The notes beneath the pieces are model-generated. The model searched no databases, was not told the origin of the DNA, and was given only the letters and a program-made list of their open reading frames with translations. DNA of 64,000 nt from Mesorhizobium sp. 1M-11. GTDB taxonomy: Bacteria; Pseudomonadota; Alphaproteobacteria; Rhizobiales; Rhizobiaceae. Position 1 is the first letter of the stretch; each line of letters starts with the position of its first letter. The DNA is taken from the NCBI RefSeq assembly GCF_001303895.1, contig NZ_LJSD01000011.1, positions 694,409 through 758,408 on the forward strand, written 5' to 3'. Below are positions 43,721 to 51,879 of the stretch, piece after piece. Made by a program: the position numbers and the translations under genes.

Positions 43721-43783
43721 CATTCCGTCAGAAGTCGCGTCCTTGAACTCTTTGCAAAGGCAGAGAGCACAAAGCTGTTCACA

Positions 43784-45841
43784 TCACCTCAGCGCCGCTG
43801 CGATGTTGCCGCCGTCGACGGTCGTCACATCCGCGGTGGTGCGCTCGGCCAGTGCCTGATGCAGGAAGGCCTGGGCGACGTCGTCGGCCGTGACTTCCTG
43901 GCCGAGCAGGTTGCCGGACATGTAGTCCTTCTCCGAAAGGCCACGCGCCGTGGAGCGGCTGGCGATCATGGCATCGGTCAGCAGGCCGGAACGGATACGG
44001 TCGGCGTTGACGGCGTTCGAACGGATACCGATCGGGCCATATTCCAGCGCGTACTGGCGCGACAGGAACAGCGTCGCAGCCTTGGGCAGGCCATAGGCAC
44101 CGAACTTGGCGCCCGGGTTCACCGCCTGCTTGGACGCATTGAACAGAAGCACACCGCCGGTGCCCTGCTCGCGCATAATGCGCACCGCATTCTGCGCAAC
44201 GCTCTGGTGAGAAAAGAAGTTGAGTTCGAAGCTCTTGCGCAGCAGCGCGTCGTCGATATCGGCGATCATGCCTTCCCAGGCTGCACCTGCATTGGAAACA
44301 ACGATGTCGATGCCGCCGAACACCTTCACGGCCTGATCGAAGGCTGCGCGTACCTCGGCCGGGTTGGTGATATCCGCGCCGACGCCGATCGAATGGTTGC
44401 CGGCAGCCTTGGCCGCTTCCGCAGCCTTGACGGCATCGAGGTCGACCGCCACGACATGCGCGCCTTCACGAGCGAAAGCCTTGGCCGTGGCTGCACCAAT
44501 TGCGCCCGCACCACCGGTGACCAGCACGATCTGGCCGGTGAGAGGCTTCGGCTTGTTGGAAGCGAGCTTGGCCTGCTCGAGTGACCAGTATTCGAGCGGG
44601 AACAGATCGGACTTGGCGAGCGGACGGAAGGTGCCGACGCTGGCCGCGCCCTTGACCGCCTCGATCCACATCTCGCCGACGTCGGAAGCGATCCTGGCGT
44701 CCTTCAACGTGCGGCCGTGACCGAACATGCCGAGCCCAGGCACCAGCGACAGGCGTGGCATCGGGTCGAGCATGGTGCGCTTGACATCGTCCAGCGCATC
44801 GTTCTCTTCGAAATAGCGGGTGTATTCAGCCATGTAGGCGGCAACACGCTTACCGATCTCGGCCTTGTAGCCGGCAAGGTCGGCGGCATCCGGCGCCGGC
44901 AGCGCCATCGGTCCGGTCTTGATGCGGATCGACAGGTCCGGCGTCGAAACACCGGCAGCGGCGTAGTCGGCAATGGCCGCTGAATTGACGAATTCCAGGA
45001 TGGCATCCGAGGTCCGGAAATCGCTGACCATGCGGTCGAAGCGGCCCTCGCCCCTGGCGACGGCGACAGCGCCACGCAGCATGGAGGCAACCTCTTCCGG
45101 CCTCGCCAGCCTGGCCGGCAGCGACGCTGGCTTCAGCGGGTTGCTGCCGTTCCTGGCGACATAATCCTCGGCCACCGTCACATAGTGGATCATGCGGTCA
45201 TAGGCCTGCCTGGCGTCGTCGCCGAACGTGAAGATGCCATGCTTGTCGAGGATCAGTCCTTCGACGCTCGGATCGGCGTCGTAGACATCGGCCGCGACCT
45301 TGGCGAGATCGAAACCCGGCTTGATGTAGGGCACGAAGCCCATCTTGTCGCCGAACACCTTCTTCGACAGCGCTTCGCTGTCGCCGCCCTGGTCGACAAT
45401 CGCGAGGATCGCGGTGGAGTGGGTATGGTCGACGAATTTGTGCGGCAGGAAGGCATGCAGCAGCGTTTCCACCGACGGGTTCGGCGAGGACGGATCGATC
45501 AGGTTGGCGCGCTGCAGGGCGACCATGTCCTCATCCGAGAGACTGTCCAGCTTGCGCGCCTTGAGCAGCGTGCCAAGTTTCACTGCCGGCAAGCCCTGCG
45601 GTTCGATGACAGCCATGTCCCAGCCGCTGCCCTTCACGCAGAGCACATCCCATTCGTCACCGATGAAATCGGTGACCTTGGTCTTGACCGACGTGTTGCC
45701 GCCGCCATGCAGGACAAGCCTCGGCTCGCCGCCGAGCAGCCGTGTCGTGTAGACCCGCAACGCCAGATCGCGCCCTACGCCCTTTGCCGCGTAGGCCTTC
45801 ACCACGTTTTCGGCTTCGGCGTCGTTCCAGAGATTTTTCAT
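43784..45841 (-). CDS. Bifunctional class II aldolase / short-chain dehydrogenase
   Basis: A 685-residue fusion of the RhaD-like type. The N-terminal half is a class II aldolase: GGGNTSVK, VDHTHSTAI with metal-binding His, and DKHGIFTFG. The C-terminal part (about 435-685) is a short-chain dehydrogenase with TGGAGAIG and active-site YGLPK (Tyr-x3-Lys). ATG 45841 (MKNLWNDAEA) fits the family's MxNLWDD start. In rhamnose catabolism the fusion cleaves rhamnulose (phosphate) and oxidises lactaldehyde. No rha isomerase or kinase is here; next to mtnKA it more likely cleaves 5-deoxyribulose or methylthioribulose 1-phosphate to DHAP plus an aldehyde. Confidence 0.88.
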   Translation of the reverse strand: MKNLWNDAEAENVVKAYAAKGVGRDLALRVYTTRLLGGEPRLVLHGGGNTSVKTKVTDFIGDEWDVLCVKGSGWDMAVIEPQGLPAVKLGTLLKARKLDSLSDEDMVALQRANLIDPSSPNPSVETLLHAFLPHKFVDHTHSTAILAIVDQGGDSEALSKKVFGDKMGFVPYIKPGFDLAKVAADVYDADPSVEGLILDKHGIFTFGDDARQAYDRMIHYVTVAEDYVARNGSNPLKPASLPARLARPEEVASMLRGAVAVARGEGRFDRMVSDFRTSDAILEFVNSAAIADYAAAGVSTPDLSIRIKTGPMALPAPDAADLAGYKAEIGKRVAAYMAEYTRYFEENDALDDVKRTMLDPMPRLSLVPGLGMFGHGRTLKDARIASDVGEMWIEAVKGAASVGTFRPLAKSDLFPLEYWSLEQAKLASNKPKPLTGQIVLVTGGAGAIGAATAKAFAREGAHVVAVDLDAVKAAEAAKAAGNHSIGVGADITNPAEVRAAFDQAVKVFGGIDIVVSNAGAAWEGMIADIDDALLRKSFELNFFSHQSVAQNAVRIMREQGTGGVLLFNASKQAVNPGAKFGAYGLPKAATLFLSRQYALEYGPIGIRSNAVNADRIRSGLLTDAMIASRSTARGLSEKDYMSGNLLGQEVTADDVAQAFLHQALAERTTADVTTVDGGNIAAALR

Positions 45842-45937
45842 CGGGTCGTCCACGTTTTCAATTGGAATAGAGGGGGTTGGGTGCATGCGCCGGTCATCCT
45901 GCAAGCGTTTCGGCCTGCCGGGTTGGCTGTCGGGTTC

Positions 45938-46942
45938 TTATAGGTCAGGCCGATCTTGCTTTTGCGACAGGTGCGAACCTTGTGCCTCAAGCAGGCGCCG
46001 CGCCATGCCGGCGGGAAGCACGAGGTGCGAGCAGAGGCCGCCGGCCAATGCGGCCTGCAGCGGCTCCAGCTTGTTGTCCTCCTGCACCACCATCATGCGC
46101 TTGGGGATGGCGCGCATCGAGGCAAGGTCGGCGGAGATGACACGGCGGTTGTAATCACAGTCGAGCAGGTTGCCGGTTGTGTCTATGAGCTGGCCGGCGA
46201 TGACGCCCGCAGCGCCCCGATCGCGCAGCGCGAACATTTCCGCAGGGGTCAGCGCACCACATTTGACGATGTGGCTTTCGGCATCGATGGTGCCGACCGA
46301 GAATAGTGCCAGGTCGCAATGCGCAACCAGCGCCAGCTGTTCCTTGATGACCGGTTCGTCGCGCAGCTCGCGCGCCAGTCTTTCGGAACTGAGCGACAGT
46401 GGCGCGTAGAAGTTGAGGCCCTTGGCGTTGAGCCGCCGTGCGATCTCCATGGTGCACTGGTCTGGGCGCTGCGAATAGGGTGCCCCGAGATTGCCGCAGA
46501 GCTGCACGACGGTGACATCCTGCAGGTCAGCAAATGACATGACATCGGCGACGGCATAGACGGTGCGGCCCCAGGCAACGCCGACGCGATCGCCGCGATT
46601 GACGAGATCGAGGAAGACGCCTGCCGCGAGAGCCGGTACCTCCACGCTGGCATCGAGCGCCTGGCGGTCCTGCGGCGCGATCCAGACGGTGGTGAGCCCG
46701 AACGCATCCTCCACCTCCCGCGCCAGCGTATCCTCGGTGAAAAGCTGGGTGGATGTGGAGATGTTGACGATACCCGTCTCGCGCGCCTTGCGCAGATAGG
46801 TGGCAACGGAAGCACGCGAAATATCGAGCTTCTTCGCCACCTCGTCCTGGCGAAATCCATGCGTGTAATAAAGCCACGCCGCCTTGTGAATGATCTGATC
46901 TGCCGCCCGGATCGCCATAGGTCGAAATCTCGTTTTCGACAT
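45938..46942 (-). CDS. SorC/DeoR-type sugar-responsive regulator
   Basis: A 334-residue regulator. An N-terminal HTH lies at about residues 20-60 (KAAWLYYTHGFRQDEVAKKLDISRASVATYLRKA), and a large SorC sugar-binding domain follows (RVGVAWGRTVYAV; QLCGNLGAPYSQRPDQCTMEIARRL; SVGTIDAESH; GVIAGQLIDTTGNLLD). It is followed by the aldolase fusion gene about 100 bases on, same strand, probably one operon. It is the likely controller of the importer, mtnKA and aldolase units; TGACAAA-type palindromes stand before both. Confidence 0.88.
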   Translation of the reverse strand: MSKTRFRPMAIRAADQIIHKAAWLYYTHGFRQDEVAKKLDISRASVATYLRKARETGIVNISTSTQLFTEDTLAREVEDAFGLTTVWIAPQDRQALDASVEVPALAAGVFLDLVNRGDRVGVAWGRTVYAVADVMSFADLQDVTVVQLCGNLGAPYSQRPDQCTMEIARRLNAKGLNFYAPLSLSSERLARELRDEPVIKEQLALVAHCDLALFSVGTIDAESHIVKCGALTPAEMFALRDRGAAGVIAGQLIDTTGNLLDCDYNRRVISADLASMRAIPKRMMVVQEDNKLEPLQAALAGGLCSHLVLPAGMARRLLEAQGSHLSQKQDRPDL

Positions 46943-46955
46943 TATTCACGGCGAC

Positions 46956-46967
46956 TGACAAAAGTCA
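46956..46967. promoter_or_regulatory. TGACAAAAGTCA palindrome before the SorC-type gene
   Basis: TGAC-AAAA-GTCA, 13 bases before the regulator start. The TGACAAA half is the same as in the large palindrome at 39824-39852, which supports a shared operator and autoregulation. Confidence 0.5.
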
Positions 46968-47160
46968 AACAAGCTTATAACGCCAAGGGTGTGCACAGGC
47001 CCGGTCAGACGATAACCTGAATTATCGATGCCGACAAAGCTGCAACCGACAGCTGTTCAGCAAGGGTTCATACCTTGCTTCTTAAGAGCACCACAGGGAG
47101 ACAGTCCGGCCGATCCACATCCTTAAGCAGGACCGGCCAACCACGGAAAGGATTGCCACG

Positions 47161-47916
47161 ATGAACCTCAACCGCCGCCACATGATCGGCCTGATGGCTG
47201 CCGCCTTTGCCTTGCCGGCAGTGCAGGCCGAAGCGCGGACCATGACGCTGACCGGAACGGTGACCTATCGCGAGCGGATGATGCTGCCGCCAAACTCCAC
47301 GGTCGAGGTCTCACTAGTCGATGTTTCCCTGGCCGATGCGCCTTCCAAGACAATTGCCCGCCATGTCATCCGGCGCGCCAGAGCGAGCCCGATCCGCTAC
47401 AAGTTGGCGTTCGATTCCAGCCAGATTCGCAAAGGCCGTACCTATGCGCTGCAGGCCCGCATCACCCAGGGCAAGCAGCTGCTGTTCATCAACACGACGC
47501 GCCATACGGTTTTCGACGGCGGGCCGAACAACACCGAGATCCGTGTCGAGCGTGTTGCCGGTGAGCCGAGCGCCGAACTTGGCATTGCCGGCGAATGGCT
47601 GGCCGAAGACATCAATGGTCGCGGCGTGATCGACAATCTGCAGACCACGCTCAAGATCGACGCCAACGGCGCCGTATCCGGCAAGGGCGGCTGCAACGGC
47701 TATGGTGGCAGCGCCAAGATCACCGGAAACCGCATCCGCTTCGGTTCCCTGATGAGCACGCAGATGGCTTGCGCGCCGGCCATAATGGATCAGGAGAGCA
47801 AGTTCCACGCAGCGCTTGGCGAAGCGCGCAGCTGGCGCATCGACCAGCGTCGCCGCAAGCTCACCTTGCTGGACAGGCGTGGCCGTCCGGTCGCGGTGCT
47901 CTCGCGGATGGGCTGA
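47161..47916 (+). CDS. YbaY-like plus META domain secreted protein
   Basis: A 251-residue protein with a signal peptide (RRHMIGLMAAAFALPAVQAEA, about 5-25). Residues about 27-132 resemble YbaY-type lipoprotein domains (LTGTVTYRERMMLPPNSTVEVSLVDVSLAD), and about 140-250 form a META domain (GKGGCNGYGGSAKI, GSLMSTQMACAPAIMDQESKFHAAL). Such proteins are periplasmic or envelope-linked; META domains are related to HslJ heat-shock proteins. No adjacent partner. Confidence 0.85.
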   Translation: MNLNRRHMIGLMAAAFALPAVQAEARTMTLTGTVTYRERMMLPPNSTVEVSLVDVSLADAPSKTIARHVIRRARASPIRYKLAFDSSQIRKGRTYALQARITQGKQLLFINTTRHTVFDGGPNNTEIRVERVAGEPSAELGIAGEWLAEDINGRGVIDNLQTTLKIDANGAVSGKGGCNGYGGSAKITGNRIRFGSLMSTQMACAPAIMDQESKFHAALGEARSWRIDQRRRKLTLLDRRGRPVAVLSRMG

Positions 47917-47963
47917 TCCTCATGCCTCCAGCCGGCCAGCTTTGCCTGGCCGGCCTTCGAAGG

Positions 47964-48638
47964 TCATGCGCGGGGATCGGCCTTCGAGCGCTGCTCCAGC
48001 CAGCTGACCAGCCGCACCAACGGCCACAGGAACAGAAGGTAGATCAGCGCCGCGCCAACCAGCGGTGTCGGGTTGGCCATCAGCGCCTGCGCGTCCGTCG
48101 CCTGTTTGAGCAGGTCCGGCATCGCCACCACCGAAGCCAGCGCGGTGTCCTTGAAGATGGAGACCGCATTGCTCGTCAAGGGCGGCACGACGATACGAAG
48201 CGCCTGCGGCAGGATCACCTTGCGCATGGCGGTCCAGAACGGCAGGCCGAGCGCGGCAGCGGCCTCGAACTGGCCCTTGGGGATATTCTCGATGCCGGCG
48301 CGGCAGACTTCCGCCGTGAACGCTCCCAGCACCATGGACAGGGCGAGCGTGGCCGACGTGAAGGCCGACAACCGGATGCCGACAAAGGGCAGCGCGTAAT
48401 AAATCATGATCAGCACGACCAGGATCGGCGTCGCGCGGAAGATATCGATGAAGCCGATCGCCAGCAGGCGTAGCGGCTTCGGCGCATAGAGCCGCATCAG
48501 GCACACGCCCAGGCCGAGCAATCCGCCGAAGACAATCGCAGCGCAACCGAGCAGCAGCGTGTTGCCAAGCCCACGCAGCAGCATCGGGAAGGCGCGGACA
48601 AGAACGTCCCAGTTGAAGAAGGTTTCTAACAATCCCAT
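47964..48638 (-). CDS. Amino-acid ABC transporter permease
   Basis: A 224-residue HisM/GlnP-type permease with about five helices and the docking loop FWTAMRKVILPQALRIVVPPLTSNAVSIFKDTALAS in outline (about 130-170). It is in one direction with the binding protein and the aminotransferase. Only one permease and no ATPase gene are present, so it must form a homodimer and borrow an ATPase from elsewhere. Confidence 0.9.
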   Translation of the reverse strand: MGLLETFFNWDVLVRAFPMLLRGLGNTLLLGCAAIVFGGLLGLGVCLMRLYAPKPLRLLAIGFIDIFRATPILVVLIMIYYALPFVGIRLSAFTSATLALSMVLGAFTAEVCRAGIENIPKGQFEAAAALGLPFWTAMRKVILPQALRIVVPPLTSNAVSIFKDTALASVVAMPDLLKQATDAQALMANPTPLVGAALIYLLFLWPLVRLVSWLEQRSKADPRA

Positions 48639-48808
48639 CGTGACGATCCGTCTGCGTCGTTACGGTCGCATGCCGGGTCTCCGGCAATCCTGCGGCTCCC
48701 GGTCATGGTTGTAGCCCAGCGATCTGCCCTTTGGCAGCCTCCCGAACGACACGATGCCGGCGGCGTCCAACGTGTCGCCGCCGGCATCGGCCAAGCCCCC
48801 AGCCGGGC

Positions 48809-49609
48809 TTACTGAGCCTGTGGAATGGGCAGGATCTTGTTGGTCGAGGACTCCGCGGCAGCGTCCGCACCCAGCCACTTCTTGTGGAGCGCGGCCATGG
48901 TGCCGTCCTTCTTCATGGCATCGATAGCGCCGTTGACCTTTTCGAGCAGCGGCGAACCCTTCTTCATCATGATGCCGAACTTGTCGCCTGTCGGGATTGC
49001 CGTCACCACGGCCATGTCGGGCATCTTGGTGAACGCGAACTGGAATCCGGCGATGTCACCGATGGCGCCGTCGAGACGGCCGGACTGCACGTCGAGGATG
49101 AGATTCTGCTGCGTGTCGTAACCGCGATATTCCTTGATGCCGTACTTTTCGGTGTTGGCCTTGATCCAGGCTTCACCGACCGAAGCCGAGATGGCGCCGA
49201 CCGTCTTGCCCTTCATGTCTTCCAGCGTCTTCAGCGGGGTGTCCTTCTTGGCCACCAGGGCGATGTCGCTGTCGTAATAGCCTTGCGTGAAAGCCTGGTT
49301 CTGCAAGCGATCATTGTTGATGGTGATCGATGAGATGGCGAGATCGATGCGGCCGGAAACGGTCGCCGAAAACAGCGCCTGGAAGCCAAGGTCCTGGATT
49401 TCGACGTCCGAGCCGATGCGTTTGCCAATCTCCTTGACGAGATCGACCTCGAAGCCTTCGAACTGGCCGCTTTCGAGCTTGTTTTCCCACGGCGGGTTGG
49501 CCGGATAGGCACCCACCAGCAGCGTTTCGGCATGCGCCAGCGACGCGGCGCCGAAGCCCATCGTCAACGCAGCAAAGGTACCGATCAGATTGCGGCGATT
49601 GAAAAGCAT
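48809..49609 (-). CDS. Amino-acid ABC transporter binding protein
   Basis: A 266-residue family 3 periplasmic binding protein. ATG 49609 starts the signal peptide MLFNRRNLIGTFAALTMGFG with cleavage near AHA (about residue 27) and GGGGAAC precedes it; upstream in-frame ATGs are rejected. Signature blocks: NPPWENKLESGQFEGFEVDLVKEIGKRIG, DLAISSITINNDR and GYDTQQNLILDVQSGRLDGAIGD. The ligand is an unknown amino acid or analogue. Confidence 0.9.
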   Translation of the reverse strand: MLFNRRNLIGTFAALTMGFGAASLAHAETLLVGAYPANPPWENKLESGQFEGFEVDLVKEIGKRIGSDVEIQDLGFQALFSATVSGRIDLAISSITINNDRLQNQAFTQGYYDSDIALVAKKDTPLKTLEDMKGKTVGAISASVGEAWIKANTEKYGIKEYRGYDTQQNLILDVQSGRLDGAIGDIAGFQFAFTKMPDMAVVTAIPTGDKFGIMMKKGSPLLEKVNGAIDAMKKDGTMAALHKKWLGADAAAESSTNKILPIPQAQ

Positions 49610-49677
49610 TTTGGTTCCCCTTCTATTGCCCGCCGGTTCGTTGCCGCGGGATGGGTCTGTCCGGACGCGACCCTTCG

Positions 49678-50892
49678 TCATGAAAGTGCCGACACCAAGC
49701 GCGCGGAGGCTTCCCGGATCTGGTCCGGGTCGCGCAGCACGCACATTCTCAGGAAAGATCGCGACGCGTTGCCGAACAGGTAGCCCGGTGAGAGGCCGAC
49801 GCGCGCCTTCTCAATGACGCGGGCGCAGGCTTCACGCGAATCCTCCTGTCCTTCGAAGGCGAAGAAGGCATACATGCCGCCTTTCGGCTTGGATGGAAGT
49901 ATGATGCCGTCCAGCTTGGCCAAAGCGTCATAGGCGATGTCCAGGCCGAGCCTTGCTCGTTCACGGATTTCAGCCACCAGCGGCTCCCCTTGCCGCAAGG
50001 CTGCCTCGGCACCGGCCTGCACGAAGGCCGCGGTACCGCTGTTGGCATATTGGGTCATGGCAGCAAGCTGGTCGGCGACACCGGTCGGATGCGACAGCCA
50101 GCCGATACGCCAGCCGGTCATCGCCCAGGCCTTGGAGAAGGAATTGACCACCAGGACACGGTCGTCGTCCTCGGCGATCTGCAGGATGGAGGGCGCGACC
50201 TCGCCTTCGAAGTAGAGCCGGCCATAGACCTCGTCGGAAACGATCCAGATGCCGGTGCGTCGTGAAAAGTCGAGCAATGCCTGCAATTCCTCACGCGTCG
50301 CCGTCCAGCCCAGCGGGTTGCTCGGTGTCGACAGGAAAATGGCGCGGGTGCGGGCGTCGCAACGCGCGAACACCGCATCGAGATCGAGCCGCCATTCACC
50401 GTCAAAGGCGAGCGCCACCGGCCGCGGTTCGCCGCCGACCAGATGGATGGCGTTGTGGATGTTGGGCCATTGCGGCTCGATGTAGACAACATTGGTGCCG
50501 ACATCGACCAGCAGTTCCATCGCCAGCATCACGGCGTGCATGCCGCCGGGGGTTATCGTCGAGCGGTCGACGGCGATCGGGCGACCATGCAACCTGCTCT
50601 GATATTCGGACAGCGCGGTCGTCAGGGAACCGAGACCACGCATATTGGGGATATAGAAGGTCTGGCCGTTATCGAGAGACGCTTTGGCAGCATCGATGAT
50701 AAAGCCCGGCGTAACCATGTCGCCTTCGCCATACCAGAGAGGAATGACATCTCCGAGGCTCTGCGCCTTGGCGGCCAACTGCGCGATATTTTCGGTGCGC
50801 AGGTCCTGGATCTGCGGTCGAATGCCCTCGAGCGGCGGAAAAGGCCGGACATTCGCCGGATAGGCGGATGCGCGACTTCTGCTCAAGGTCAT
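49678..50892 (-). CDS. PLP-dependent class I/II aminotransferase
   Basis: A 404-residue fold-type I aminotransferase. The PLP-binding Lys is in NSFSKAWAMTGWRIGWL; other landmarks are the NPLG motif (STPSNPLGWTATREELQ), SDEVYGRLYFEG and the final Arg region RSFLRMCVL. ATG 50892 follows GGGAGGAACTGCCAT; the in-frame start at 51006 is inside the operator region. It probably transaminates the amino acid brought in by the adjacent transporter. Confidence 0.88.
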   Translation of the reverse strand: MTLSRSRASAYPANVRPFPPLEGIRPQIQDLRTENIAQLAAKAQSLGDVIPLWYGEGDMVTPGFIIDAAKASLDNGQTFYIPNMRGLGSLTTALSEYQSRLHGRPIAVDRSTITPGGMHAVMLAMELLVDVGTNVVYIEPQWPNIHNAIHLVGGEPRPVALAFDGEWRLDLDAVFARCDARTRAIFLSTPSNPLGWTATREELQALLDFSRRTGIWIVSDEVYGRLYFEGEVAPSILQIAEDDDRVLVVNSFSKAWAMTGWRIGWLSHPTGVADQLAAMTQYANSGTAAFVQAGAEAALRQGEPLVAEIRERARLGLDIAYDALAKLDGIILPSKPKGGMYAFFAFEGQEDSREACARVIEKARVGLSPGYLFGNASRSFLRMCVLRDPDQIREASARLVSALS

Positions 50893-50989
50893 ATGGCAGT
50901 TCCTCCCAAAGACACACCGGCGACAACACGCCAGAACGAAGCCGCGACGCTCAGACTTCGCCTCGTCAATTCCATTCAATAACGCACGA

Positions 50990-51003
50990 AACAGTATACT
51001 GTT
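50990..51003. promoter_or_regulatory. AACAGTATACTGTT operator-like palindrome
   Basis: A perfect 14-bp palindrome about 98 bases upstream of the aminotransferase start. Its core GTATACTG recurs at 51145-51152 before the GntR gene. The form GTATAC is common for FCD-type GntR regulators. Confidence 0.65.
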
Positions 51004-51140
51004 CAAGCCTAAAATTTTTTACTGAACCGCTTGCGCTTCTGTCAAAATGCGCGTTAGCTTCCGCAAAATTCGGCGTTTTGATCTCTTCTTGAAGCGCGCA
51101 TGTTAAAAATCAAAACCTTGCGCGACAAGAAAACGGCAAC

Positions 51141-51155
51141 AACTGTATACTGATT
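51141..51155. promoter_or_regulatory. Second GTATAC site, before the GntR gene
   Basis: AACTGTATACTGATT, imperfectly palindromic, 14 bases ahead of the GntR ATG and just before its GGAGG. Suggests autoregulation together with the site at 50990-51003. Confidence 0.55.
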
Positions 51156-51168
51156 TGCGGAGGATTTG

Positions 51169-51879
51169 ATGTCTGACGAGAGGCCATTCAGAGGCTCCGG
51201 CGGCAGCCTGCGCGCGCAGATCTATGAAGACATCCGCGACCGCATACATCGCGGCGCATTCGGGGCCAGCGACCGGCTGGTCGACGTGGAGATCGCCGGC
51301 AATCTCGGCGTATCGCGCATGCCTGTGCGTGAGGCCCTGCTGCAGCTCACCCACGAAGGCTACCTCGTCGGCACGACGCGGGGATTCATGCTGCCGACAC
51401 TGACGCCGACCGATGTCGCCAACATCTTCGAAGTACGGCGCTGCCTGGAGCCGCGTGCTGCCGCCCACGCTGCCCGTACGCTTGATGCGGCAGGTATGGA
51501 GCGCCTAGCTGAAGCGCTGAAAGACGCTGAAGAAGCTGTAGAAACAGCCGACGCCGAGCTCCTGTTCCAGGCCAATGTCCGCTTCCGCCGGTCCTGGCTG
51601 GAGGCCGTCGACAACGACCGGCTTGCTTCGGCCATCGCCCGCTTCGCCGACCACGTGCAGGTCGTGCGCCTCGGCACGCTGACGCACCAACCGACACAGG
51701 CCATCGTGCTCGCCGGCATGCGCAAGCTCTACGACGCCTTCACCAGCCGCGACTCGATGGCCGCTTTCGACCACATGACCACCTTCATCCAGCATGCGGA
51801 GGAGCGCTTCGTCACGCTCACCAGGGCGCTGGAGACCGCCAGCGACGAAGGTCGTCGCTCTCAGGGACAATCGCAATGA
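51169..51879 (+). CDS. GntR-family regulator (FCD domain)
   Basis: A 236-residue regulator. The winged HTH is at about residues 12-72 (LRAQIYEDIRDRIHRGAF; NLGVSRMPVREALLQLTHEGYLV), and an all-helical FCD effector domain with IFEVRRCLEPRAAAHAA follows. GGAGG lies 5 bases before ATG 51169. Its stop overlaps the flavin monooxygenase start by four bases, so it is the first gene of the catabolic operon and divergent from the aminotransferase/transporter unit; it likely controls both. Confidence 0.9.
   Translation: MSDERPFRGSGGSLRAQIYEDIRDRIHRGAFGASDRLVDVEIAGNLGVSRMPVREALLQLTHEGYLVGTTRGFMLPTLTPTDVANIFEVRRCLEPRAAAHAARTLDAAGMERLAEALKDAEEAVETADAELLFQANVRFRRSWLEAVDNDRLASAIARFADHVQVVRLGTLTHQPTQAIVLAGMRKLYDAFTSRDSMAAFDHMTTFIQHAEERFVTLTRALETASDEGRRSQGQSQ

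Noticed and set aside
43784..45841. Rhamnose catabolic locus
   Set aside because: The aldolase fusion is RhaD-like, but no RhaI isomerase, RhaK kinase or RhaU is present and the neighbours are mtnK and mtnA.
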